A stretch of 64,000 nt of DNA from Schizophyllum amplum (Eukaryota; Basidiomycota; Agaricomycetes; Agaricales; Schizophyllaceae): the NCBI GenBank assembly GCA_007026445.1, contig VDMD01000006.1, forward strand, positions 434,001 through 498,000. Reading direction: 5' to 3'. The notes under the pieces were generated by a model. It was not told the DNA's origin. It ran no database searches and was given only the letters and a program-made list of their open reading frames with translations. This document shows, piece after piece, positions 22,932 through 34,100 of the stretch. Position numbers and translations under genes: made by a program. Every line of letters starts with the position of its first letter. Position 1 is the first letter of the stretch.

Positions 22932-24392
22932 ATGGCTGAAGTTCACGACCAGTTCGACACCATTCTGATCCTCGACTTTGGCTCCCAGGTGCGTATATCT
23001 GCGAAGCGTGTATCACAAAGGGCTGAGTGAAACGCAGTACAGTCACCTGATAACGCGACGATGCCGCGAGCATAACGTGTATGCTGAGCTCCTGCCCTGC
23101 ACCACGAAGCTCAAGGACGTCAAGTTCAAGCCCAAGGGTATTCCGAATGGTATCTGCCTGGGTGCTGCTGTTCTGATCCACGTCAAGGCATCATCCTCTC
23201 CGGCTCGCCCTATTCCGTGTACGACAAGGATTCGCCACATGCAGACCCCGAGATTTACGAGCTGGGCGTACCGATCTTGGGCATATGCTATGGACTCCAG
23301 GTGAGTATCTGCGGTCATTTATATGGCCGTCTCTCAAGGAAACGCCGCAGGAAATTGCCTGGCAGATGGGGGGCAAGGTCTCCAAATGCGACCATCGCGA
23401 ATACGGCTTCGCATCGGTCAACATCAAGAAAATAGGGACAAACTCTGCTGTAGACACCCTTTTCGAAGGACTCGGCGACGATCTCCAGGTGTCTATCAAC
23501 TTGTGCCACTCCGTTGACCCTCGTATTGACGTGAGCACCCTTGCAGGTGTGGATGTCGCACGGTGATCAACTTTCGGCGCCGCCCCCCGACTTCCATGTA
23601 ATCGGCGAGACAAACACCGCCCCCTACGCGGCGCTCGCGCATAACAGCAGGCCAATTTACGGCATCCAGTTCCATCCCGAGGTTACGCATTCGCCGCGCG
23701 GCCGGGAGGTCATTGGGCGCTTCATCAAGAACATTTGCGGCTGCCGCGCGCACTGGACGATGGTTAGTATGTTGATGTACAGATTTCCTGGACATATGAC
23801 TGACACGCTTGCAGGAGGAGTTCATCGGCAAGGAGATCAATCGGATCCGTTCAATTTGTGGCCCTACCGGGCGTGTCATCGGCGCGGTCAGCGGCGGCGT
23901 GGACAGCACGGTCGCTGCGAAGCTCATGCACGAAGCGATTGGCGACAGGTTTGTGCTGTATGTCGGCTAATGGGTAGGTGTCGTACTCACTTATTCGAAA
24001 GGTTCCATGCGATTATGGTCGATAATGGAGTCTTGCGTCTCAACGAGGCGAAACAGGTGCACGAGATGCTCAACCGAGATCTTGGGGTCAACCTCACCGT
24101 CGTTGACGCCTCCGATCTCTTTCTCTCGCGTCTTGAGGGTGTAGAGGATCCTGAGCAGAAGCGCAAGATCATCGGCAACACGTTCATCAACGTATTCGAG
24201 GATGAGGCCGCAAAAATCGAGGCGGCGGCGGCGGAGGACGAAAAGAAGGGCGCCGACGCCAAGGGCCGTATCGAGTGGCTGCTCCAGGGCACGCTTTACC
24301 CGGACGTCATTGAGAGCATCAGCTTTAAGGGTCCGAGCGCGACCATTAAGACGCACCACAACGTGGGCGGGCTGCTGAAGGACATGAAGTTG

Positions 24393-24424
<32 letters not shown>

Positions 24425-25013
24425 GGGTAGGTTTTGCCGTGTGCGCGAAAGGGTCCTATTGCTGACCAACCCGACAGACGAGGTGCGCGCGCTGGGCCGA
24501 TTGCTCTCGATCCCGGCACCCCTCGTCCAGCGCCACCCCTTCCCTGGCCCGGGCCTCGCGATTCGCATTCTCGGGCCAGTCACCCGAGAGCAGGTCAAGA
24601 TCCTGCAGCACGCGGATAGCATCTACATCGAGGAAATCCGCAAAGCCAACCTTTACGACCAGATCGCGCAAGCGTTCGCCGTGTTGCTTCCGGTGAAAGC
24701 CGTCGGCGTCATGGGCGACGCAAGGACGTACGAGCAGGTCATCGCATTGCGTGCGGTGCAGTCGGAGGATTTCATGACGGCGGATTGGTAGGCCATGCCA
24801 TGTTCTTTGCTTGGAGAGGCCATGAACTGATACATTCCCAGGTATGTGTTCCCGGCCGACGTTCTCCGCCGGATATCCTCGCGGATAACGAACGAGGTCT
24901 CCGGAATAAATCGTGTCACCTACGATATCTCGTCAAAGCCTCCAGCGGTGAGTCTCTTGTTTCTGTCGTCAAGCGTCAGCTAAGTAATATGGCAGACGGT
25001 TGAGTGGCTGTAG
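22932..25013 (+). CDS. GUA1: GMP synthase (glutamine-hydrolysing)
   Basis: Converts XMP, glutamine and ATP to GMP, the last step of guanine nucleotide synthesis, in the cytosol. The start at 22932 gives [19 protein letters not shown]. The class I glutaminase domain follows over several exons: [20 protein letters not shown], then [19 protein letters not shown] with the nucleophile Cys, MSHGDQL, and [15 protein letters not shown] with the His-Glu pair. The ATP-pyrophosphatase domain has the P-loop [16 protein letters not shown], then MVDNGVLR. The C-terminal dimerisation domain includes [38 protein letters not shown] and [20 protein letters not shown], and ends [15 protein letters not shown] at 25013 after a last intron. 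About 540 residues, full length, with all catalytic motifs present. The terminal Leu replaces the common Glu. Confidence 0.96.
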
Positions 25014-26281
25014 GCACCCGATGTTTCTCCTTGGTAATTTCTGGGACTAGTCGCGAGAAGATTTCGCGAGATATTGTACACACTATGTAGACTTCGTCAT
25101 TAGTCGTGTTGTTGGAAGACGTGTGCGCCTGGGCAGTCATATAGATTCCTGCGGCGCGTCTCCGTCTGTTCCCACTGTAAGAGAGTCGACCCGGAAGCAG
25201 AGCAGCTGGGTTGGTGACGGCACACCGTGTACCACAATGAGCCTGTGTCTTTGCCCAGCCGACGCTCTGTCCTGGACGCATCCGTGTGGAAGAGATGGTC
25301 ATGATCTACGTTCTAAAGGATGGACTTCACGGCCCCGGGATGTGTAAGTACGTTGTGTAGAAGAAGCGGATTGCCACAAAGGGAACAAATGTCCTACATG
25401 AGGTTCGTGAAATCTATGTACAGTTCAAGTTGTGCACAGAGTGCACGTTTCAATGAGTTTTCTGCATCTGTAGACTCCCGAAGGCAGCACTACAAGAGAT
25501 ATTCAATAACCTTCAGAGATTACTGCATGATTATCGAGAGCTTATCATGTCTAAGCCCACAATAAGGTCATATTAGTTATTGAGAAGTATAGAGAACTCT
25601 GGCAGTCCTGATTGGCTGAGGATCCTTTATGCCACTCAATAACCTTATCGGCTTTGTTCCAAGTCTTTATATAATTTTATCACAATAAGCATGCAGTAGG
25701 GCGTATTTGCACCGGGTTATATTGGGTTTGTATTGAACTCAAGAAGCGCTCAGAAATACTCAAAATTCGGCTGTTGATGATTTGTGGACAGCGTTGAATA
25801 CAGAACGTGCTGCAGCCGATATATCTGGATGAATCAGGCGATGTCGGGCTCACTCCTTGCCTGCTTCCGGTGCGATGCAAACGACTCTTGGCCTTCAAAA
25901 GTCCGCTAGGACGATGCAGGCCATGTACATCCTTCTTCGTGTGAAAGGCTGCTGTGTATAGCTTGTCTATAGCCCTCGTCAGCTGCACAACAGCGCGTCG
26001 CTTACTTCGGACCTGTGGCGATTATTTACTTCGACGGTTTTATATTTCATTGTGTGTCTTAGATGTGTATTGGGCACTTCATTAGGAGCGGGGCCGAAAT
26101 TCAGATGCAGAAGTCGATATAACCTGGTGCAAATACGGTCTAGTAAAGACCGGAGATTATTGTATCTCTCTTGTAGTGCAGAGAGAACTCACTGCTTCCA
26201 ACAGAGAGGTATGTAGTGACTCATGCTAGCTCTATATTTACAATGATACATTGTCAATTATAAACTATAGCGAGCTGCTTA
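25014..26281. other. AT-rich intergenic island with inverted repeats
   Basis: Composition turns visibly AT-rich after about 25400, unlike the neighbouring genes. No coding frame is convincing; the one at 25680-25988 minus lacks motifs. Two 23-bp segments, 25702-25724 and 26115-26137, are inverted copies with two mismatches (core CGTATTTGCACC), about 390 bases apart. A CAATAACCTT-like motif recurs near 25505, 25570 (inverted) and 25640. This suggests old non-coding mobile-element remains. Confidence 0.45.
25702..26137. repeat. Inverted repeat pair, possible old MITE ends
   Basis: Left arm 25702-25724 and right arm 26115-26137 match as reverse complements at 21 of 23 positions. The arms do not extend cleanly outward and no target duplication is obvious, so this may be an eroded element or a conserved hairpin. 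Confidence 0.4.
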
Positions 26282-26844
26282 CACGAGTGGCAGGGCGACT
26301 TTTTTGGCGGTAAAAAAATGTCTAAAAAAGTGTCTAAAAACATGCCCTAAAACAGGTATTTTCTGCAGGCAGAAACACGTCCTTTTTGGCGATGAAAAGA
26401 TGTACAAAAGCCACATGTTTCTGGCTGCAAAAAGGGCTTGTTTTATTGTTCAGAAAAGTCTCTTTCTTGCAACCTAAAGCCGACCGTTTTTGGAGGGCTT
26501 TTTGGGCAAGAAATGATTTTTTTTGCTGCCAAAAAGACTCCAGGTCGTGTTTTTGATAGTAAAATCAATAGGTTCTTACACAGGCATGTTTTTGGTGGTA
26601 AAAAAACATTGTTTACAACAGCAACAAAACACTCCAAAAAAACTCGGCTTTAGGCTGCAAAAAAGAGACTTTTCTGAACAATTAAACAAGCCCTTTTTGC
26701 AGCCAGAAACATGTGGCTCTTATACATCTTTTCATCGCCAAAATGGACGTGTTTCTGCCTGCAGAAAATACCTGTTTTAGGGCATGTTTTAGACACTTTT
26801 TTAGACATTTTTTTACTGCCAACAAAGTCACCCTGCCACTCGTG
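26282..26844. mobile_element. 563-bp fold-back (MITE-like) element
   Basis: The two halves are reverse complements over roughly 210 bases each, starting CACGAGTGGCAGGG at 26282 and ending CCCTGCCACTCGTG at 26844, with a unique centre near 26490-26640. The arms differ by scattered substitutions and small indels, so the element is not brand new. It is strongly A/T-tract rich, with TTTTTGG-GGTAAAAAAA motifs near the left end and again in the centre. TTAC occurs beside both ends (26279-26282 and 26847-26850) and may be a target duplication, but two bases (AA) intrude on the right. It has no coding capacity; the frames inside are symmetrical artefacts. The right end lies 12 bases from a tRNA gene. 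Confidence 0.7.
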
Positions 26845-26856
26845 AATTACATTGAA

Positions 26857-26940
26857 GTCGGTATCGATTAGGGGTTAAATCACCTCGTTGTGGCTTAAAT
26901 TCGCTTCCGAGGAGCCGCAAGTTCGATTCCTGCTACCGAC
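26857..26940 (+). tRNA. tRNA with 13-nt intron, best read as His (GTG)
   Basis: The 84-base stretch folds as a cloverleaf. A 7-bp acceptor stem pairs GTCGGTA with TACCGAC; a 4-bp D stem pairs GATT with AATC around AGGGGTTA; a 5-bp anticodon stem pairs CCTCG with CGAGG; and the T arm has loop TTCGATT and one A-C mismatch in its stem. The anticodon-stem interval is 20 bases, which fits a 7-base loop (TTGTGG plus C) interrupted after position 37 by a 13-base intron, where nuclear tRNA introns sit. The anticodon is then GTG (His). The D-loop and anticodon region resemble eukaryotic tRNA-His, and the next base (26941) is A, as expected for the discriminator. The B-box-like GTTCGATTC is intact and TTTT follows at 26944. 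Confidence 0.68.
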
Positions 26941-26943
26941 ATC

Positions 26944-26947
26944 TTTT
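26944..26947 (+). terminator. RNA polymerase III T-run terminator
   Basis: TTTT three bases after the end of the tRNA, the normal Pol III stop signal, followed by further T-rich sequence. Confidence 0.55.
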
Positions 26948-27199
26948 GTTTGCTGTTTTTTGCATCGCAAAGCAAGCAGAAATGGTCAGCGAAGACGCCG
27001 AAGATCAGAGAGTTCGAAGTGTTTGTCCGTATTATCTTGAAGAACACCGACATACTGTACTGCCCCGTGCGGGAGCTTGATTGACAGCCCACTTCAAGCG
27101 TTTATAATTTATTTCACGTGGACAGTACGAGTACTTAGAGCGAGCGCTGCAGCATGGAGTGGCGCCGTTCAGGAGGGCGAGTCAACTTTGTGCATATCT

Positions 27200-28722
<1,523 letters not shown>

Positions 28723-29036
28723 GAGTCCAGAGATCTGTGCGAGTCAGTGATGGCGAAAAGATGAGTGGTTCTGGTACGCTGTTAGGGGCTGCCGTCGGCG
28801 TCATGGAAGCGGTTGTTTCGGGCCGACCAAGCTTCGGGTGCACTGACACTGACCAGAGACGAGCCACTGACAAGTGAGATGAGCGAGGTTGAGCGAGAGA
28901 GGTACCGCCTAGAACAAGGCAGGGAACAAATCGCATAGCAAAAACATGCGACGCAAGGTATGTGTGGACAAGAGATCAACATGCAGGGAATCAATATAGC
29001 GTCAAGCTGAAGAGCGCGCAGTCCACATCGCATCCG

Positions 29037-31002
29037 CTACGTCTCCGCCTCCTTCGCTATATCCGTGGCGACGTGCTCACTCTCCTTCGTAGCATGCTCG
29101 TCCTCCTGCGAGGTCTCGTGGTCGCTCACTTTCGTGGGCTCTGCGGCAGCATGCTCGCCCTCCTTCGTCTCTGTCGTAACGTCTGTCGTCTCCTTCGTCT
29201 CCTCCGTGATCTCCTTCGTCTCCTCCGTGATCTCCTTCGTCTCCTCCGTGGTCTCCTTCTCCGCCTCCTCCATATCCGCTGCAGGTATGTTCTCCGCTAC
29301 GGCCGCTGCATAGGACGGAGCGTGGGACTCAGCAGACGCTGGCTCGGCAGTGGTCTCCTCGGCCGCTTCCTCGGGCCTCTGCTCTACCTCCTCAGGCTCC
29401 TTCGCCGCCTCCTCGGGCTTTTTTGTCGCCTCTTCATCAGCTTCCTCAGAGGCCGAAGGTTCGTCTTGCGTCGGGGCAGTCTCCTTTGCTTCCTCTTCCT
29501 CCGCCGGCGTCGCCACAGACTCCAAAGGCTTCTCATCTACAGCAGCAGACGGCTCGTGAGCAGGCATCTCCTCGTCTGCGCCAGCAGGCGGCGATGACGG
29601 GTCGGCAGGCATGATGGGGTCGGCCTCTGGAGCAGGGGTCGGCGCGTCCGCTGGCGCTGGAGTCGGCACGTTCTCTACCGCAGGACTCGACTCGTCCTCT
29701 GGCGCAGGAGTCGGCGCGTCCTCTGAGGCCGCGGGTGGCGGCACCGGGATGGCCTCCTCAGCCGTACTTGTCGGCTCCGCGGATTCGTCAGCTGCGGCCT
29801 GCTCATCGGCGAACGGGTCCTCCATTGACGTTGCAGCGGTGTCGACGGGGACAGTCGTGTCTGTTTCAGCCGCAGTTTCCTCCGGGGCAGACTCGATAGA
29901 CTGAACATCCTCAGCTGCTTCGGGCTCCGTCTCCATTGGCGTGGCCTCCTCGAGCCTCACTGTCTGTCCTGGCTCTGCTGTCTCGATATCATCGCTCTTG
30001 CTAAGCTCCTCCACTACGCTCGCTGCCTCGCTGAATACCATCGTGTCTGTCCGGTTGCGGCCGAACTTGCGCGGGCTCTCCTGGCCACCAAGTCCAGGCG
30101 GGCTCCGCGCGCGCTCTTCCGCGGCATGCGTGTCGAGAGTGAGCGGGTTCTGCTGGTGGTCAAAGTTCGACTGCGAAGGAAGGACGCGAGGGGGTTGGAC
30201 GTCGGCCTCGGGGTCGATGCGGGGCGGGATGACGAGGAATTCGGTGGGGACGAGGTCGAATTTTTGGGTGAGGGCGAGGAAGCGGGCGTATAGAGAGCTC
30301 TCAGCTTCCGCCTGTTCGAAGGCTTCGCGGTGGTGGAAGTAGGCGTGTGCGAAGATGCGGCCCAGACGGCGTGCCAGAGCGGAGAAGTGCCGGTGAGAGC
30401 TGGTAGGGATTTGCAGTCTGTGAGACGCGTCAGTGAGGGTAGGCATAGCTGAGGAGGGCGTGACTCGCCTGGAGGGGAATGCGCGTGGGGAGTTCAGGAG
30501 GGCAGTGGCGCTGTCTATGGTGTGGAGGATGTAGTCAATAGCACAGCACTGTTCCATAGCGCCGTCGTTGCCATGTGCCACGCAGAGGTAGAGCCATTCG
30601 CCTGCTTTCATCTCTGGGCATGTCTGCCGGTTGCACTCCAGCTGGAGCATCGTGCAGAGGGGGTGCGTGAGGTCCTGGGCGAGTCGTCTGCAAGGCAGCA
30701 TGAGGACGGATCGGCATTGAGTGTACGCGACACGCGCACCTGAGTTGTTCGTAAATCCAGCAGTATTGGTCGACGCTAGCATCCGTTCTGCGCTCCATAT
30801 CCGCATCCCCGGACTTTGACGCGTTCTTATCTGGGAGGGAGACGATGTGCTCGACGTCGTGGACGTCGAGGCGAATGAGGAGCGAGATGTATTCCTGGAG
30901 CTGGAACGCGCTGTCGAGGGATGCGAGCGCGGGGAGGCTTTTGACGGGGTAGAAGGAGGAGATGCGCGCTCCGCGGAGGGGGCGCTGGACGACGACGGAC
31001 AT
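29037..31002 (-). CDS. MOB4: MOB4/phocein-like protein with long acidic tail
   Basis: Mob-family adaptor, best matching MOB4/phocein, a subunit of the STRIPAK phosphatase-kinase complex that controls polarity, fusion and fruiting in fungi. The start at 31002 gives MSVVVQRPLRGARISSFYPV. The Mob domain spans three exons: VDQYCWIYEQLR, then LECNRQTCPEMKAGEWLYLC, then CCAIDYILHTIDSATALLNS, PRAFPSR, and HFSALARRLGRIFAHAYFHH. This supplies the Cys-x4-Cys and His pair of the structural zinc site and the FAHAYFHHR signature, and ends at KFDLVPTEFLVIPP. Unlike animal MOB4 (about 225 residues), it continues for roughly 380 residues rich in Glu, Ala, Pro and Thr, including a tandem 7-residue repeat, to the stop at 29037. 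It is divergent to XRN1 with 188 bases between start codons. Confidence 0.85.
29188..29262. repeat. 21-bp coding minisatellite in the MOB4 tail
   Basis: About three tandem copies of a 21-bp unit (core TCTCCTTCGTCTCCTCCGTG on plus) encode repeats of a heptad EETKEIT/EETKETT on the minus strand. Such arrays change copy number by slippage, so tail length may vary between strains. Confidence 0.7.
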
Positions 31003-31190
31003 GGCGGCGGGGCGCGTGAGCACGAGCACGAGCACGACGCGGTGGCGGAGGCTCAGGAAGAGTCCGTGAATATTGTTTGGCAGCGCTTGGCGCGGGGTAA
31101 GTATTTGCGGCGTCATCGTTTTCCGCGCACGCTTGACCGAGACCTCCATTACCAACTCTTACCCTTGTATTCTACGACGCTCGCTGAACG
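31003..31190. promoter_or_regulatory. Short shared promoter of MOB4 and XRN1
   Basis: Only 188 bases separate the divergent start codons at 31002 and 31191, so both transcripts must start inside this interval or within each other's coding DNA. No TATA element is evident. Confidence 0.45.
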
Positions 31191-34100
31191 ATGGGTGCGG
31201 ATTACTGACTGTCCTTTGTATGCTCACTGATCGTCCCGCGATCCAGGTATCCCCAAGGTAAGCACACTATGGACGCGTTCAAGGCGCGCCGCTAATGAAC
31301 TTTGTAGTTCTTCCGCTACATCTCGTGAGTCTTCACCTAAACCCCTTCACCGTAGACTCACAATGCTAGTGAGCGCTACCCCCTCACCTCCCAGCTCATC
31401 CAGGAGAACAAGATACCGGAGTTCGACAACCTATATCTCGACTTCAACGGCATCATCCACAACTGCTCGCATCCCAACGATGCCGACGCTCATTTTCGCA
31501 TGTCCGAGGAGCAGATATTCACAGGAATATTCTCCTATGTAGATCATCTGTTCGCAAAGATCAAACCCAAGAAGCTGCTCTTTCTAGCAGTCGACGGAGT
31601 GGCGCCCCGCGCGAAGCAGAATCAGCAGCGCAGTCGGCGGTTCAGGACCGCGAAGGAGGTGCAGGAGGTGCGCGAGAAGGCAGAGAGCAAGGGGGAGAAG
31701 CTGCCTGAGGAGAAGGCATTCGACAGCAACTGCATCACACCAGGTGCGTCGCCTCTCCTCTCCGCGACCTCCGTGCTGATCTTGTGACAGGGACGCCGTT
31801 TATGGCGCGCCTCTCCGAGCAGTTGCGGTATTTTGTCAACAAGAAGATCACAGAGGACGCCAATTGGCACGGCGTTGAAGTCGTGCTGTCGGGACACGAG
31901 GTCCCGGGCGAGGGCGAGCACAAGATCATGGAGTACATTCGGCTGTCGCGGGCGCAGCCCGACTACAACCCCAATATCCGGCATTGCATGTACGGATTGG
32001 ACGCGGACCTCGTCATGCTGAGTTTGCTCAGCCATGACCCGCACTTCTGCCTCCTCCGCGAGGAGGTCAAGTTCGGTCCCGCATCACGCAAGAAGAACAG
32101 CGGCGGGTGTGTCATTCTTTATTGCTATCTACTCCCCAGCTAATGGTGCCTACAGGCTTGAGACTATCAACTTCTATCTATTACACCTCTCGCTGATGAG
32201 GGAGTACCTGGACCTGGAGTTCCACGACATCCACTCGCTGCTACCGTTCGAGTACAACCTCGAGCGCATCATCGACGACTTTGTCCTACTTGCCGTATTT
32301 GTTGGCAACGACTTCTTGCCAAACCTGCCGGACCTGCACATCCACGAGAACGGGCTCGAGCGCCTGTTCGACGTGTACAAGAAGGTGCTGCCGGGCTTGG
32401 ACGGCTACATCAACGAGAGCGGGACGATCAACACGAAGCGGCTGCAGGTCGTGTTGAACGAGATGAAGGAGTGGGAGCGCGAGATGTTCGAGAAGGAGTA
32501 CGCGGACCTGAACTGGTACAAGGGCAAGCAGGCGAAGCACATGCGGGAGATGGAGATGGGGAAGAAGCGGTCGAAGATGGTGCTGACGCGCCCGCAGCGC
32601 GATATCTTCGACGAGGTGCAGAAGTTTGTGCTGGAGGGGAGGGAGAACGGCAACTACAAGACGGCGAAGCTGCTGATGAAGAACGATTTTGCGGCGAGGG
32701 AGCGGAAGTTTGTGGGCGAGTTGGCGGAGGAACTGCACTTGTGTCTCACGTGGGACGAGTATGATATGATGGACGAGGAGGTCGAGGGCGGGGTCAACGT
32801 CGTCGTGTGGCGCTTTCCCGGCGCGTTGGAGGAGCCCGTGCCCGAGCCGACGAAGGAAGTGGGAGAGACAGAGGTGGCGACGAATGGCGACTCGACAGCC
32901 CCAGCCGAGGCCGCCGCCGCGGAGGAGGATGAGTCCGAAGACGAGGAGAGCCGCGCGGCAGTAGACCGCATACTCAAGAAGTACGCCAAGGCGCCAGTGC
33001 ACGACGACGATGAGGGAGGCGGGTTCGATGCCCGCCACGACCGCGCGATGGAGGAGAAGATGGACGAGTGGAAGCGGAACTACTACCGCGGGAAGCTCGA
33101 GATCGACTACGACGACCCGCAGGAGCTAGGCGACCTGATCTTCCGGTATGTGGAGGGCTTGCAGTGGGTGATGCACTACTACTACAGTGGGGTGGCATCG
33201 TGGGGGTGGTTTTACAACTACCATTATGCGCCGCGGATGTCGGGTATGTGGAAATGATCTGCAGGACTGGGTGGGAGGTGCTGACGAAGAGTGCAGATTT
33301 GGTCGGAGTGGACAAGATGACATTCGATTTCGACCTCGGAAGGCCTTTCAGGCCGTTTGAGCAGCTGATGGGTGTACTGCCCGCAGCTAGCAAGGATCAC
33401 ATACCTTCGGCGTATCAGGTAAACTCACACGCATGCGATGGTTACAGCGACTGATATGTTATAGGATCTCATGTACGACGAGCATTCGCCCATCATCGAC
33501 TTTTACCCGACGGAGTTCGAGTCAGATTTGAACGGCAAGAAGCAGGAGTGGGAAGCCGTCGTGAAGATCCCCTTCATCGACGAGAAGCGGCTGTTGTCTG
33601 CTATGGGCAGTAAGCAAATTTATGATGCATATATGCGCCCTTTTCTCACCTTTGACTTTCCAGAACGCGAGCATCGATTGACTGAGGAGGAGAAACAGCG
33701 AAATTCGTTCAGCACGAGCACCAAGTTCTCGTACAAGGCAGACGGCGACCCGTTCTTCTACCCGTCCTCGCTTCCGGGCTTCTTCCCCGCGATTGCGAAG
33801 TGCAGGTGCAACATGGAGCCGTTCGACCTGCCTACACTCAACGGCCTCCACCTCATCGACGGTCTTTGCGAGGGCGTTTTCCTCGGCGCGGACGCCCTCG
33901 CCGGCTTCCCTTCCCTGAAGACCCTTCCGCACACGGCGACGCTCGGCCACCACGGCGTCAACGTACACGGTTCGGAGAGCCGCAACAAGTCGATGGTCGT
34001 GCACGTGCAGAACGAGCGCGAGGGCATCAAGGTGGAGGACGTCGCGCAGGCGATGATCGGCCAGCGTATCTACACCGGCTGGCCGTTCCTGCAGGAGGGC

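Noticed and set aside
26282..26844. Fold-back element as a CRISPR array or tandem repeat
   Set aside because: It is one large inverted repeat, not regularly spaced direct repeats.
29065..29904. Plus-strand Ser/Ala/Val-rich frames resembling cell-surface proteins
   Set aside because: They are the complement of the Glu/Ala/Pro/Thr-rich MOB4 tail, which is continuous with a real Mob domain.
32286..33038. 250-residue minus-strand frame
   Set aside because: Antisense shadow of the XRN1 coding exon; Leu/His-rich composition is what GC-rich codon complement gives.
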